A stretch of DNA of 64,000 nt from Phlebotomus papatasi (lineage: Eukaryota; Arthropoda; Insecta; Diptera; Psychodidae): assembly GCF_024763615.1 (NCBI RefSeq), contig NC_077223.1, positions 23,870,001 through 23,934,000 of the forward strand, given 5' to 3'. This document shows positions 48,401-56,000 of this stretch, in pieces. Every line of letters starts with the position of its first letter. Positions within the stretch are counted from its first letter, which is position 1. Position numbers and translations under genes: made by a program. Below the pieces are notes generated by a model that saw only the letters and a program-made list of their open reading frames with translations, was not told the origin of the DNA and ran no database searches.

Positions 48401-49191
48401 TGTTTGCAGTATATTGTATTTGCAGGTTCAGAAATAATATGGGGCACTCAATGGGTCAAGTAATAGAGCGCTCGCTCTATGATGCAAGTGTCCCGGGTTC
48501 GAATCCCCTTTAGGTCACCAGGAATTTTTCTGGCGTAAAAGGTGTTCGGATTGCATCCAGTGAGCTTCATTGCACTTGATTCCACGGGCATGGGACTGAC
48601 AACCTCATCCCGTACAAGAAAAAATTAATAATGCATGTCTAGAAATCCTCTTGCGGGAAGGCCTTGTTCCTTTATGGAATGTTGTGCCAGCATTATTATT
48701 ATTATTATTATTTTTACGGTGATCTGACGAACTTTGCATGTCTTAAGATATTTGTATAGCAGGTTCGGAAATAATATAAAAAAAAATCCAAATGCTATAG
48801 ATAATCTGGGAAGACTTTTACTCCAACAGTATTATAGGTACCCAATTTTTATTGAGTATTATTCACCAATTAATAATTAAAATAACAAAAAAAAACATGG
48901 TAAAAAAACTAACTCATAGAAATCATTTTAGAACTAACTAGTCAATTGCTCTGAATGGATAATTATTTAAGAAAAGTTATCTCCGTCTTTTCCCGGATGT
49001 GTTTTTTTTTTTGTTTTCAAAATTCAACAGCCCTGTTTTCAAATTAATCTTGCATGTTTCATTTTCAGTGGCTCATTTGCTAAAATTCCTAAACAATAAC
49101 CCCCTGTTTCTTATCATTTTATCTCCATCTTTAGGGCGACACTTCAGGTGACTACAAGAAATTACTCCTGACACTCGTCGGTGGCCTTTAG
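38969..49191 (+). CDS. AnxB9: annexin B9, three coding exons joined
   Basis: Calcium-dependent phospholipid-binding protein of the annexin family; fly annexin B9 works at membranes in endosomal trafficking and with the spectrin cytoskeleton (family knowledge). The joined product is 325 residues, the usual annexin size. Four annexin repeats are visible through their type II calcium-loop motifs: GFGTD at 36-40, GMGTD at 108-112, GQWGTD at 191-196 and GLGTN at 267-271. The N-terminus (MSSAEYYPF...) and the repeat 2/3 linker (QGNRDENQGVDEAAAIADA) match insect annexin B9 as I know it. The start ATG lies directly after a splice acceptor (tttcag/ATG); the in-frame ATG 36 bases upstream falls in the intron tract and is rejected. 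All coding junctions are phase 0. The last donor is GC, not GT. No frameshift or premature stop in this path. Confidence 0.95.
39917..40045. repeat. TTAAGCCGT-family palindromic repeat, copy
   Basis: Contains ccctagagacacttacgact and the complementary ttacggcttaac; related to 88-235, 11560-11690 and 41018-41210. Lies in annexin B9 intron 2. Confidence 0.5.
40046..41010 (+). other. annexin B9 intron 2 sequence without recognised elements
   Basis: AT-rich; an ORF on the minus strand at 40528-40806 (92 codons) has no recognisable similarity and poor codon character. Confidence 0.35.
41018..41210. repeat. TTAAGCCGT-family palindromic repeat, copy
   Basis: Left part ccctagactagattacatta, right part gacggcttaagtactaag style: cgccgtctcacggcttaagt. 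Same family as the copy 1 kb upstream, in the opposite orientation. Confidence 0.5.
41818..42026. mobile_element. MITE, GGGGAAAGTG-CCATGCTT family, complete copy
   Basis: 209 bases, begins GGGGAAGGTATCTATATG and ends GGGCACTTTCCCC, TA on both sides. The palindrome continues inward (cataatgacta against tagtcattatg). Relatives at 30187-30345 and 50771-50966. Confidence 0.8.
42147..42268. mobile_element. small hairpin insert nested in an older MITE
   Basis: Flanked by a 12-base direct repeat TTTCTCAAAAAT (42135-42146 and 42257-42268, second copy included here). Inside, 42175-42200 and 42232-42257 pair at 25 of 26 positions with a 31-base loop. The surrounding sequence, about 42100-42415, is a diverged copy of the GTCTTCAGAC MITE family. 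Confidence 0.65.
43864..44271 (+). CDS. AnxB9: annexin B9 coding exon 2 (residues 172-307)
   Basis: Covers repeats 3 and most of 4, from GVDEAA to SWIK. The acceptor is a T-rich tract then tatccag. The 3' boundary is AAG/GCAAGT, a textbook GC-type donor. The nearest GT (44281, after three extra in-phase codons Ala-Ser-Trp) is a poorer match and would insert residues where annexins read SWIK-GDTSGDY. Read-through continues 29 codons to a stop at 44359-44361. Confidence 0.93.
44378..44400 (+). pseudogene. exon-like remnant or stop-terminated alternative 3' exon of annexin B9
   Basis: Preceded by a complete acceptor: CTAAC branch-like motif about 24 bases upstream, a short pyrimidine tract and attacag. 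The bases that follow resemble the true terminal exon (GGC.GAC.ACT...GGT.GAC.TAC against GGC.TGAT.ACA.GGA.GAT.AAC) but with a one-base shift. Spliced from the GC donor at 44271 the frame reads Gly then TGA, giving a 308-residue protein. In the shifted frame it reads ADTGDNFSF, close to GDTSGDY. It is either a decayed duplicate of the terminal exon or a real minor isoform. Confidence 0.35.
44476..44726. mobile_element. MITE, CACTGAGAG family, copy in annexin B9 intron 3
   Basis: 251 bases, ends CACTGAGAGAAATCC and TTTTTTTCTCAGTG, flanked by TG on both sides. It shares the whole body with 1444-1702. It begins about 75 bases after the exon-like remnant at 44378. Confidence 0.8.
44727..46325 (+). 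other. annexin B9 intron 3 sequence
   Basis: AT-rich. At 45159-45290 there are fragments of the TTAA family (aaccctttaaaaatgac, then ccctttaaggacgattgg). No coding features. Confidence 0.4.
46333..46541. mobile_element. MITE, GTGGCCTGTCTTTACTTA family, copy 1
   Basis: Inverted ends gtggcctgtctttacttaaa and cataagtaaagacaaagg within about 209 bases. A second copy lies at about 54640-54836, in the SLC5 intron, with ends ggtctgtctttacttctggc and taagtaaagacaggccac. Confidence 0.75.
47088..47325. mobile_element. MITE with GGGGTGGCATGATAACTT ends
   Basis: Left end ctggggtggcatgataactt, right end aagttatcattccactcc, plus subterminal ATCGATACTATCGA and CGACTGTCGA palindromes. About 238 bases, in annexin B9 intron 3. 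Confidence 0.75.
48036..48244. mobile_element. palindromic MITE, GGGGAAGGCTTTCAGGCTT family
   Basis: Almost entirely self-complementary: left ggggaaggctttcaggcttc with cgaacacttcataattttcc, right aatatgaagtgttcgaagcc and gaagcctgaaagccttc, centre a TATA-rich stem. TA flanks both ends. Fragments at 18930, 21257 and 26265-26370. Confidence 0.8.
48345..48777. repeat. long direct repeats flanking a SINE
   Basis: The left repeat 48345-48440 and right repeat 48714-48777 share ttacggtgatctgacgaact and caggttc.gaaataatat, with the SINE exactly between. The left copy is 32 bases longer because of an internal expansion of a TATATTGT/TTTGCAG unit. Confidence 0.8.
48441..48713 (+). mobile_element. tRNA-derived SINE with ATT-repeat tail
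   Basis: The head resembles a tRNA: TGGGTCAAGTAATAGAGCG (A-box region), a GCTCGCTC anticodon-like arm and a perfect B-box GGTTCGAATCC at about 48501-48511. A body of about 170 bases follows and the element ends in repeated ATT. A 5'-truncated copy at 51151-51275 shares the body and tail. Confidence 0.85.
49135..49191 (+). CDS. AnxB9: annexin B9 terminal coding exon (residues 308-325)
   Basis: A 57-base exon part giving GDTSGDYKKLLLTLVGGL and a TAG stop, the classic C-terminal helix of annexin repeat 4. Acceptor is atctttag after a pyrimidine-rich stretch. It joins in phase 0 to SWIK of the previous exon across 4.9 kb. Too short to appear in ordinary ORF scans. Confidence 0.93.
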   Translation, partial: GDTSGDYKKLLLTLVGGL

Positions 49192-49311
49192 AAGAAGTCA
49201 GTGATTTTGAGTGCCTCCAGAGTGCCTCGTAACACTTTAATATTACCTCCTTCAGCAGCCAACTGAAGAGACAAATTTTACCAATATTTGCATATTTCTG
49301 AATATTTTGCG

Positions 49312-49317
49312 AATAAA
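49312..49317 (+). terminator. AnxB9: polyadenylation signal of annexin B9
   Basis: Canonical AATAAA 121 bases after the stop codon, followed within about 25 bases by a GT- and T-rich tract (gtgcatgttgtcg, then a long T run) typical of the downstream element. Cleavage probably near 49330-49335. Confidence 0.75.
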
Positions 49318-49339
49318 GTCGTGCATGTTGTCGTTTTCT

Positions 49340-49995
49340 TTTTTTTTTGGAGAATCTCTTATTATATACAACAAAAGATATTAGATTTACACATGAGAAA
49401 AACCTACAAAAAAATAACTATATTTAAAAGTGGTTGTAACAAATTTTCTTGGAATAAAACTTCTTTTCAAACAACATTGACCTTTTTAAATCGCAACATT
49501 TTTTTTTGTGGATGATCGCGTTCCCATCCCGATATATATATTTGTTTCTAATAAGGAAAGCCAGAAGGTGATTTGTGCCAAACCACATTTCTAACACATT
49601 CTGCATACGTCCGCGATGGTGAGATAAAAAGACCTCTATCGATACGTTGAATTTCTGAAAATTTTCCACTGGCGTATCATAAAATATTCATGGAATTATT
49701 TCTTAGCGTCCATTACTCAAGTATAAATTGAGAAAAAATCCATAATATTGTTCCACAGAATTGTTGTTAATGTGCAAAAACTATAACTTTTTTTTCCCCA
49801 TCCAGCTGGTAGTTTTGGTGATATTTGCACTGGAATCACAAACATCATCGAAATGAGTGAGTGAAATGGATGAGGGGCTAATCAGTGCAATAAAAAGGTC
49901 TTCTGTATAAAATTAATTTCAAGACGCTATACGAGTATCTGGAATACTTTATAAGAGTTTTGTATGCCCAAATTTTTTTTAAAAATTTAAAATTT
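49340..49995. other. intergenic sequence downstream of annexin B9
   Basis: AT-rich, with short overlapping ORFs on both strands at 49288-49515 and 49424-49669 that look spurious. Confidence 0.35.
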
Positions 49996-49999
49996 AAAT

Positions 50000-50322
50000 A
50001 CAGTCGAGTTTCTCAAATTTGAACGACGGTTGAGTTCAAAATGTAAAATTTGAGGTTATGTGAAGAAAGTTTTGCGTGGAGTATGAATTAGAACTATTTT
50101 TCTTTGGTCTTTCCTCAATATTATCGTATTATAGTAACTTCCGCAACAAATTCCATCTATTTCATAATAAATGACATTGATATATTCTCTGAAGTTATTT
50201 ATCTTAATTTAGGGAAAGTGAATTTCATATGAATTCCGTTCTTGAAATATTGTTCAAATTTGAGGAGTGAGAAATGTCATCTATACCCCCCAAATGTTCA
50301 AATTTGAGAAACTCTACTGTGG
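50000..50322. mobile_element. MITE, CAGTCGAGTTTCTCAAATTTG family
   Basis: Inverted ends CAGTCGAGTTTCTCAAATTT and AAATTTGAGAAACTCTACTG over about 320 bases. The CAGT start resembles that of the pogo-linked family at 9311-9544. Confidence 0.75.
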
Positions 50323-50770
50323 ATGTTTTATAATAACTCATGTCGACCGACATTCTATAGATCAGTTTATCGTTTAATCGATTATTGTCATTGACGTGGA
50401 AAACTCTAGATATGAGGAAAACTTTCGATCGAAAAAAAAGCAAATGATGAGTCCAGCTATGTTCACGACAATGGCTAAATTTCGTCGACCAATGCCCTAA
50501 CTACATAGTTTAACGAAAAAGTATCGACCAGTAAATTCTAACACAAGCTTCAAACTGGAGATTTAGCCCAGTTCGCAAAGATTTTAAAATCCTGATAATA
50601 AACCAATTTTATTGATTTTTCAAAACCTAATGGATCCTTTTATCTCAATATTAAATAATAAGGTACAATAGCGTAATTTGGAATCGGATCTAAATTGAAA
50701 TTATGAGACTTTCTCATTGTTTTATATAAGCGAAAACCACTAAGAAGTACTCTTGAATGTAAGTCTTGTA

Positions 50771-50966
50771 GGGGAAAGTGCCCATGCTTCACAATGACTA
50801 AATTTTTCCCATGTTTCTCAATAAATGTGACTCATCGCACCCATATTTTAAAAACTAGGGGAAAGTACCTAGTTTTTAAAATTTATTGGGGAGTCACATT
50901 TATTCAGGAACAGGAAAAATTTATTCATTACGAATAAGGAGCGTACGAAGCCTGGGAATTTTCTCC
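50771..50966. mobile_element. MITE, GGGGAAAGTGCCCATGCTT family, copy
   Basis: Between TA at 50769-50770 and 50967-50968; the ends are diverged (right end ttttctcc). Same family as 41818-42026. Confidence 0.65.
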
Positions 50967-51150
50967 TACTTCATTCTTTGTGTGTTCCTTTTCTCTTTGC
51001 CAATCTTAAACAAATTTTCAACACATCACGCAAAATTTTCCCAAAATCTTACCTAATATAAGAAATTAGAGAAGTTAAGCCACGTAGCTAAGCCTTGGGG
51101 CCCAAATAGACTCAGTCTGATCTTCGAGAATATTTAGCCTGTAAAATTTA

Positions 51151-51275
51151 CCACGGGCATGGGACTGACAACCTCATCCCGCATAAAAAAAAAATAATAA
51201 TGCATGTCTAGAAATCCCCTTGCGGGAAGACCTTGTTCCTTCATGGAATGTTGTGCCAGCATTATTATTATTATT
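51151..51275 (+). mobile_element. 5'-truncated SINE with 8-base target duplication
   Basis: Contains only the 3' part of the SINE at 48441-48713 (from ccacgggcatgggactgaca to the ATT tail). AAAATTTA is duplicated at 51143-51150 and 51276-51283. A related host repeat near 51686 shows the uninterrupted sequence (cctgtaaaattt). A signature of LINE-driven insertion. Confidence 0.85.
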
Positions 51276-51440
51276 AAAATTTATCGATTTATCCCAAAAA
51301 CTGTCATTTACTTAGAGCTTAGGATCATCAGCTGGAGGTCCTTTGCATAAATTTGCTTTACATAATTTTTTATATTAAAATATTTTCATATTAAAGCTAA
51401 ATACTCTTGAGGGTCAACCTGTGTCTATTTGGGCCCTTAG

Positions 51441-51642
51441 ACCGTCTTCAGACTAGAGGTTTAGCCCAGTTCCCGAGGGTCTCAAAACCTTAAACAGCAA
51501 CCGATTTTATTGATTTTTCAAAATGTAATAGGTCATTTACCCTTAATAATCCAATCCTAAGTCAAAATTTTCCAAGAAATCTTGACTGATAAGATATTAG
51601 AGAAGTTAAGCCATATGGCTAAGACTTAGGTCTGAAACCCGT
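51441..51642. mobile_element. MITE, GTCTTCAGACTAGAGGTTTAG family, copy
   Basis: Starts ACCGTCTTCAGACTAGAGG, ends TTAGGTCTGAAACCCGT; TTAG on both sides. It sits between two copies of another repeat containing 'gagaatatttagcctgtaaa' (51129 and 51678). Confidence 0.75.
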
Positions 51643-51800
51643 ATTAGCGTCCAAATAGATTCAGGTTGATACTCGAGAATATTTAGCCTGTAAAATTTGG
51701 CAGTATACTTATCCCAAAATATCATACACTGAGGATTTTAGGATCATCGATTAGAACATAAATTGCCTTTATATAATCCTTTACTGCTAAATTTTACATA

Positions 51801-52034
51801 CTTAAGACTCTCGCTCAATCGGCTCTTTTTCAATCGGGCGAAAAATTTTGTTGACAATTTTCACGTTTAATTATGAAGCTAATTTGCTCAAATTCGCTGT
51901 AGTTCTTCCTATTTTATCGTGATTTTTTATAATTGAGCGCTTTTTGTGGAATTTACAAAGATTTTGACGCCCAAATCTGTCGATAAACCGGATGACATTT
52001 TGCCCCAAATGCCCAATTGAGAGAGAGTCTACTG
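51801..52034. mobile_element. MITE, CAGTAGACTCTCTCTCAATTG family, inverted copy 2
   Basis: Reverse-complement copy of 9311-9544, right end ATTGAGAGAGAGTCTACTG before TA; the left end is slightly diverged (cttaagactctcgctcaatc). Confidence 0.8.
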
Positions 52035-52639
52035 TATTTTCAAAGATCAACCTGAGTGTATTTGGGTCCTTAGTTCTGAATCCCGTCTAACACTCAACAA
52101 AATATTTGAGATTTTTACCAAAAAAGTTAAAGTTCTTTCTTAAAAAGCTTAAAAGTGTATATTAAAAACACACTATTTACCGAAGAAAGCTTGTATGAAA
52201 CTTCGTAAAGTTAAATTTGGAAAGGCGGACATTTAAGAAACAGCTCGACTTTACGTGCATTTGTGTGTACTGAAGCCACCTGTTATAGTCCGACATTTAG
52301 TATGTCCGACTTTCAGCACTGTCCGACTTTTAGCTCCGTCCAACTTTTAGCAAATTACGCTAAAAATAAAATATTTAACAATTGATTTTCAAACCAATGC
52401 ACTTTAGGTTTCAAATTTTCAGCGTATGACAGAATATTGCATATAACGTTCCACTATATTATAATCAATCATAAATATCTTATCTAAAAAATAATAATGC
52501 ATAAATAGACTTTTTCAGTATACTCCAATGCACAATCAGATTAGACCAATATATATGGAGTTCGAACCAAAATAAATTTATATGGGAGGTAAATGCCTGA
52601 TGAATGAAACCCCAAGTTATTTATGATTCAATCGATAAA

Positions 52640-52862
52640 CCCATCATTCGTTTATCTGGAAGAAAAAAATGTCATTTGATAGGAAGGGGCTTTATTTTGA
52701 ACCTGCCGCAATATTTACTAGCTAAATGAAAGTCACGGGGAGAGTGAGAAGGCAGATCTGTAGCTGCAGCGGTTTGACCCTCAAACTAGTATTTATCAGC
52801 CTCCCGAAAAACGCGCCTTAAGACGGTATTCTCGCCAGAGTGGTTCAGTAGCTCATACGATA
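52640..52862 (+). promoter_or_regulatory. 5' flank and probable 5' UTR of the SLC5 gene
   Basis: Non-repetitive sequence less AT-rich than its surroundings directly upstream of the start codon. GATA-type sites are visible at about 52653 (TTATCT), 52678 (TGATAG) and 52794 (TTATCA); GATA factors drive many fly gut and fat-body transporters, which is background knowledge and not proof. No TATA box stands out. Confidence 0.3.
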
Positions 52863-53020
52863 ATGATCGGTGCTAACGTTGCGAGTCAATCCTTTTCCAT
52901 TGTGGATTTTGTGATCTTGATCCTCATGCTCATCATATCGATGGGCATTGGGGTATATCATGGATATGCAAATCGCAGGACATTGAAGACTGAGGCTGAA
53001 TACCTGATGGGTGGTCGAAA
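52863..53020 (+). CDS. SLC5 transporter exon 1 (residues 1-53)
   Basis: Starts MIGANVASQSF and carries the first membrane helix (DFVILILMLIISMGIGVYHG) and the conserved start of the next segment (EYLMGGRK). The ATG at 52863 is the first that opens this frame and places a short cytosolic or outer N-terminus before helix 1, as usual in the family. Ends CGAAA/GTGAGA, splitting the Lys-53 codon. Confidence 0.88.
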
Positions 53021-56000
53021 GTGAGAGTGGTTTTAGTGGAAAATTCCCTGTGTAAGAGAGATGATGTGGTTAAAAAAAAGAATGTGCTTTCTTGCAGAAT
53101 GAGTGTGATTCCAGTGGGAATGAGTATTCTGGCCAGTACACTGAGTGCCATTGGTTTGATGGGTGTTCAGACGGAGATGTATCTCTATGGGAGCACCTTT
53201 GCTTTCTCCTTCTTCCCATTTTTGCTCACAGCCCTCCTATTCAACAAGTACATCCTGCCCATCTTCTATTCGCTCAACATCACCTCCATGTACCACTATC
53301 TCGAGAAGAGATTCGACTGGCGAGTTCGTCTCTTCGGTTCTATCTCTTTTCTCATCCTCTCAACACTCTACATGCCAATTCTTCTGTACGTACCAAGTCT
53401 GTCACTCAATCAAGGTGAGATATCTCTGGTCCATCATTCAGCAATAGAATTGCAGTATTGAAGCACTTTTTTTCGCTCTCTTTTCCATTTTCAGTAACTG
53501 GCACCAATGTACACATCACAAGTTCTATTTTGGTATCAATCGTTGTTCTTTACACCTGTATAGTGAGTTTTTTTTCTCATAATCTTTCTTTCAACTGCCT
53601 CTTTATGGATTTTTCCATGAGGATTGGCTATCCTAAAGGGGCTAATCATTCACAAACCTTCAATACACTTGACCTACAAATTTGACGAATTTCCTAAATA
53701 TTTTATTGATAATACACTTGTTACCACTACCACACGTTTTCAGTTAGACAGAGATTAAAATTTTACGCAGTTACCGTCCAATTTCCACTTTATCAGCATA
53801 TTTTATGCTTTTGGGCAAAAAAATCTGATTTTTTTCGCGAAAAAGTATCATCATTTTAGTGCTGATTCAGTATTCATTCAAAGATTAATGAAATATGGTA
53901 ACACACCACTCAATGTTTTGCCTAAAAATTATTACCGAAGGCTAGTGAGGTCAAACATTCTGGAAATTTACATTTAATTGAGGAGTTTAGTCAAGAGATC
54001 TAAACCTTATGGAAAGTTTTCCACCGGAATACTTTCCAAAATCTTTCTGAGGATTTGCAAACCAATCATTGTTTTTTTTTAAAGTCGACCTTGCAAAGAG
54101 CATTTTGCAGACAAAAAATCAAACGGTCTTGTTCCATTGACGTATATTAAATATTTAATTTTGGGAATCAATAAAAAAATACAGCACAGAAAGGTGGTGG
54201 AGATAGTTAATATCAATAAACACTCAGAGAAACTCCTGAAATAATCAACTCCTATTGATTATTTTTCTTCAATTGTTTTTTTTTTTCAAGAATTCTTATA
54301 GTGCATTAAAAACTTTGCACGCTACCAATATTTTAGTTTTATTTTTTTTTTAAAGAAGCAGCACATGAAAGCTTTTTGTCGAAATTTGCTTCATGTAGCA
54401 TATTTAATGCAGAATTTATTACATTTTTTTATATTTATTTTATTAATAATATTTCTTGTACCATCAAAAGCAGTAAAATATCTATAAAATTTGCAGTAAA
54501 AATCATTCACTATTATTAAAGTCATTAAAATTAATCGTTAGATCGTCTTCAGATCGAAGGTTCAGCCATATGGATTAACTTCTCTAATTTATTATAAGGC
54601 AAAATTTCCTGGAAAACTTTGAATTAAGGACATAGAATGGCGTTATTAGGTCTGTCTTTACTTCTGGCCTCATCGAAATTTTTGCTAGAAAATGATTCAG
54701 AAAACCAAAAAATGTGGAATGCTGTCATAGCATATCAAATATTTTTAATTTCGTGATTTTTCGAAATAATTTTATGACAAAAGTTGAATTTTTTGGGAGG
54801 AGGCCATAAGTAAAGACAGGCCACAGATAATACCGCCACCCTATGATCTATTAGGTTTTGAAAAACCACGAAATTTTCTTGGTGTTTAGGAATCAAAAAT
54901 AATTTGGAACTGAACTAAATTTCCAATTCGAAACCCATAGGAATGGTTTCGAAGTATAAAGGATATCATTACGGTTTTTAGACTGAAGGTTTAATCTCGT
55001 TACTGAATATCTGAAATCTATGGAAAATTCTTAAACAGAAACACCCAGGACTTTAATTTCAAATCCCATCCAATGAATTCCAATGCCCTAATCCTAAATC
55101 CTTGATCATTTAGTTTTAATTGTAATTTGCAAGACATTTTTCATTTTTCTGCTAATGCTGAACATAAACTCCCGATCTCTTAGCGTCAAAGAGATAGTGA
55201 TTCTAGCCCATTTCATGGCAAAGAGCTTCTGAATTTAAACGCCTCACGTCCAATTTAAGTTCCCGGAGTCTTATATATTCTTAAATTTAGAGTCAAAATT
55301 TTTCTGTGTGTAGCTAAACCTTAAGTTTGAAGCCCACTTAAGTAAAGAAAACTTGACACCTTGGTCACGAACGATTCTTCCAGAATCTCTGGCGTTTCTC
55401 TTGATAATCTCTATACTCTTTCAAGTTTCTATTCATTACCTTTCTAACTTAGCTGTTATCCTTTCGTAGTACGGACTTCAGATCTAAGGTTTAGCCATCT
55501 GGCTTAACACCACTAATTTCTTATCAGTAAAGATTTTTTGGAAAATTTTGACTAAGGATTGGATTATTAAGAGCAAATAACCTATTAGATTCTGAAGAAC
55601 TAAATCAACTGGTTTCTCTTTAGGATTTTGAGACTTTCAGAAACTTGGCTAAACCTCTAAAGACAGTATAGGGATAGAGCGTTGTCTGAAACTTGAAGTA
55701 TTCGAATCCTTTCCACGAATCATAAAAACTTAGGGTAGATGGCCCATTTAATGCCACGCTCCATTTGATGCTACCCCTAATAAATTTATATTTCTTATAT
55801 ATTTTGTCAATTCAATTAGTATTTTATAACGCGCTTCTAAAAGGTTGAAATAATTAAAGAAAAATATCAATTTATTAGATGTGGTATCAAATTGGCGTGG
55901 CATTAAATGGGTTATCTACCATGTCTTGTACTAAAAAAAAAACATTTAGAATTTAAATCCTTTTTAGATGATATGCATTTTTAAAACGATAATAGGGTAA

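Larger units (their letters stand above)
32960..49330 (+). other. AnxB9: annexin B9 gene, inferred transcript span
   Basis: Inferred transcription unit: noncoding exon about 32960-33069, coding exons 38969-39481, 43864-44271 and 49135-49191, then a 3' UTR ending shortly after the AATAAA at 49312-49317. Introns are 33070-38968 (5.9 kb), 39482-43863 (4.4 kb) and 44272-49134 (4.9 kb). The coding part is firm, because exon phases are all 0 and the joined protein is colinear with insect annexin B9. The 5' exon is an inference from an initiator-like TCAGT, the unspliced exon sequence and a good donor (AAG/GTAAGC). Introns are full of small transposons and foldbacks, listed separately. Other promoters are possible. 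Confidence 0.8.

Noticed and set aside
48441..48515. Functional tRNA gene
   Set aside because: The B-box is perfect, but the acceptor stem does not close and a SINE body with an ATT tail follows; a truncated copy exists nearby.
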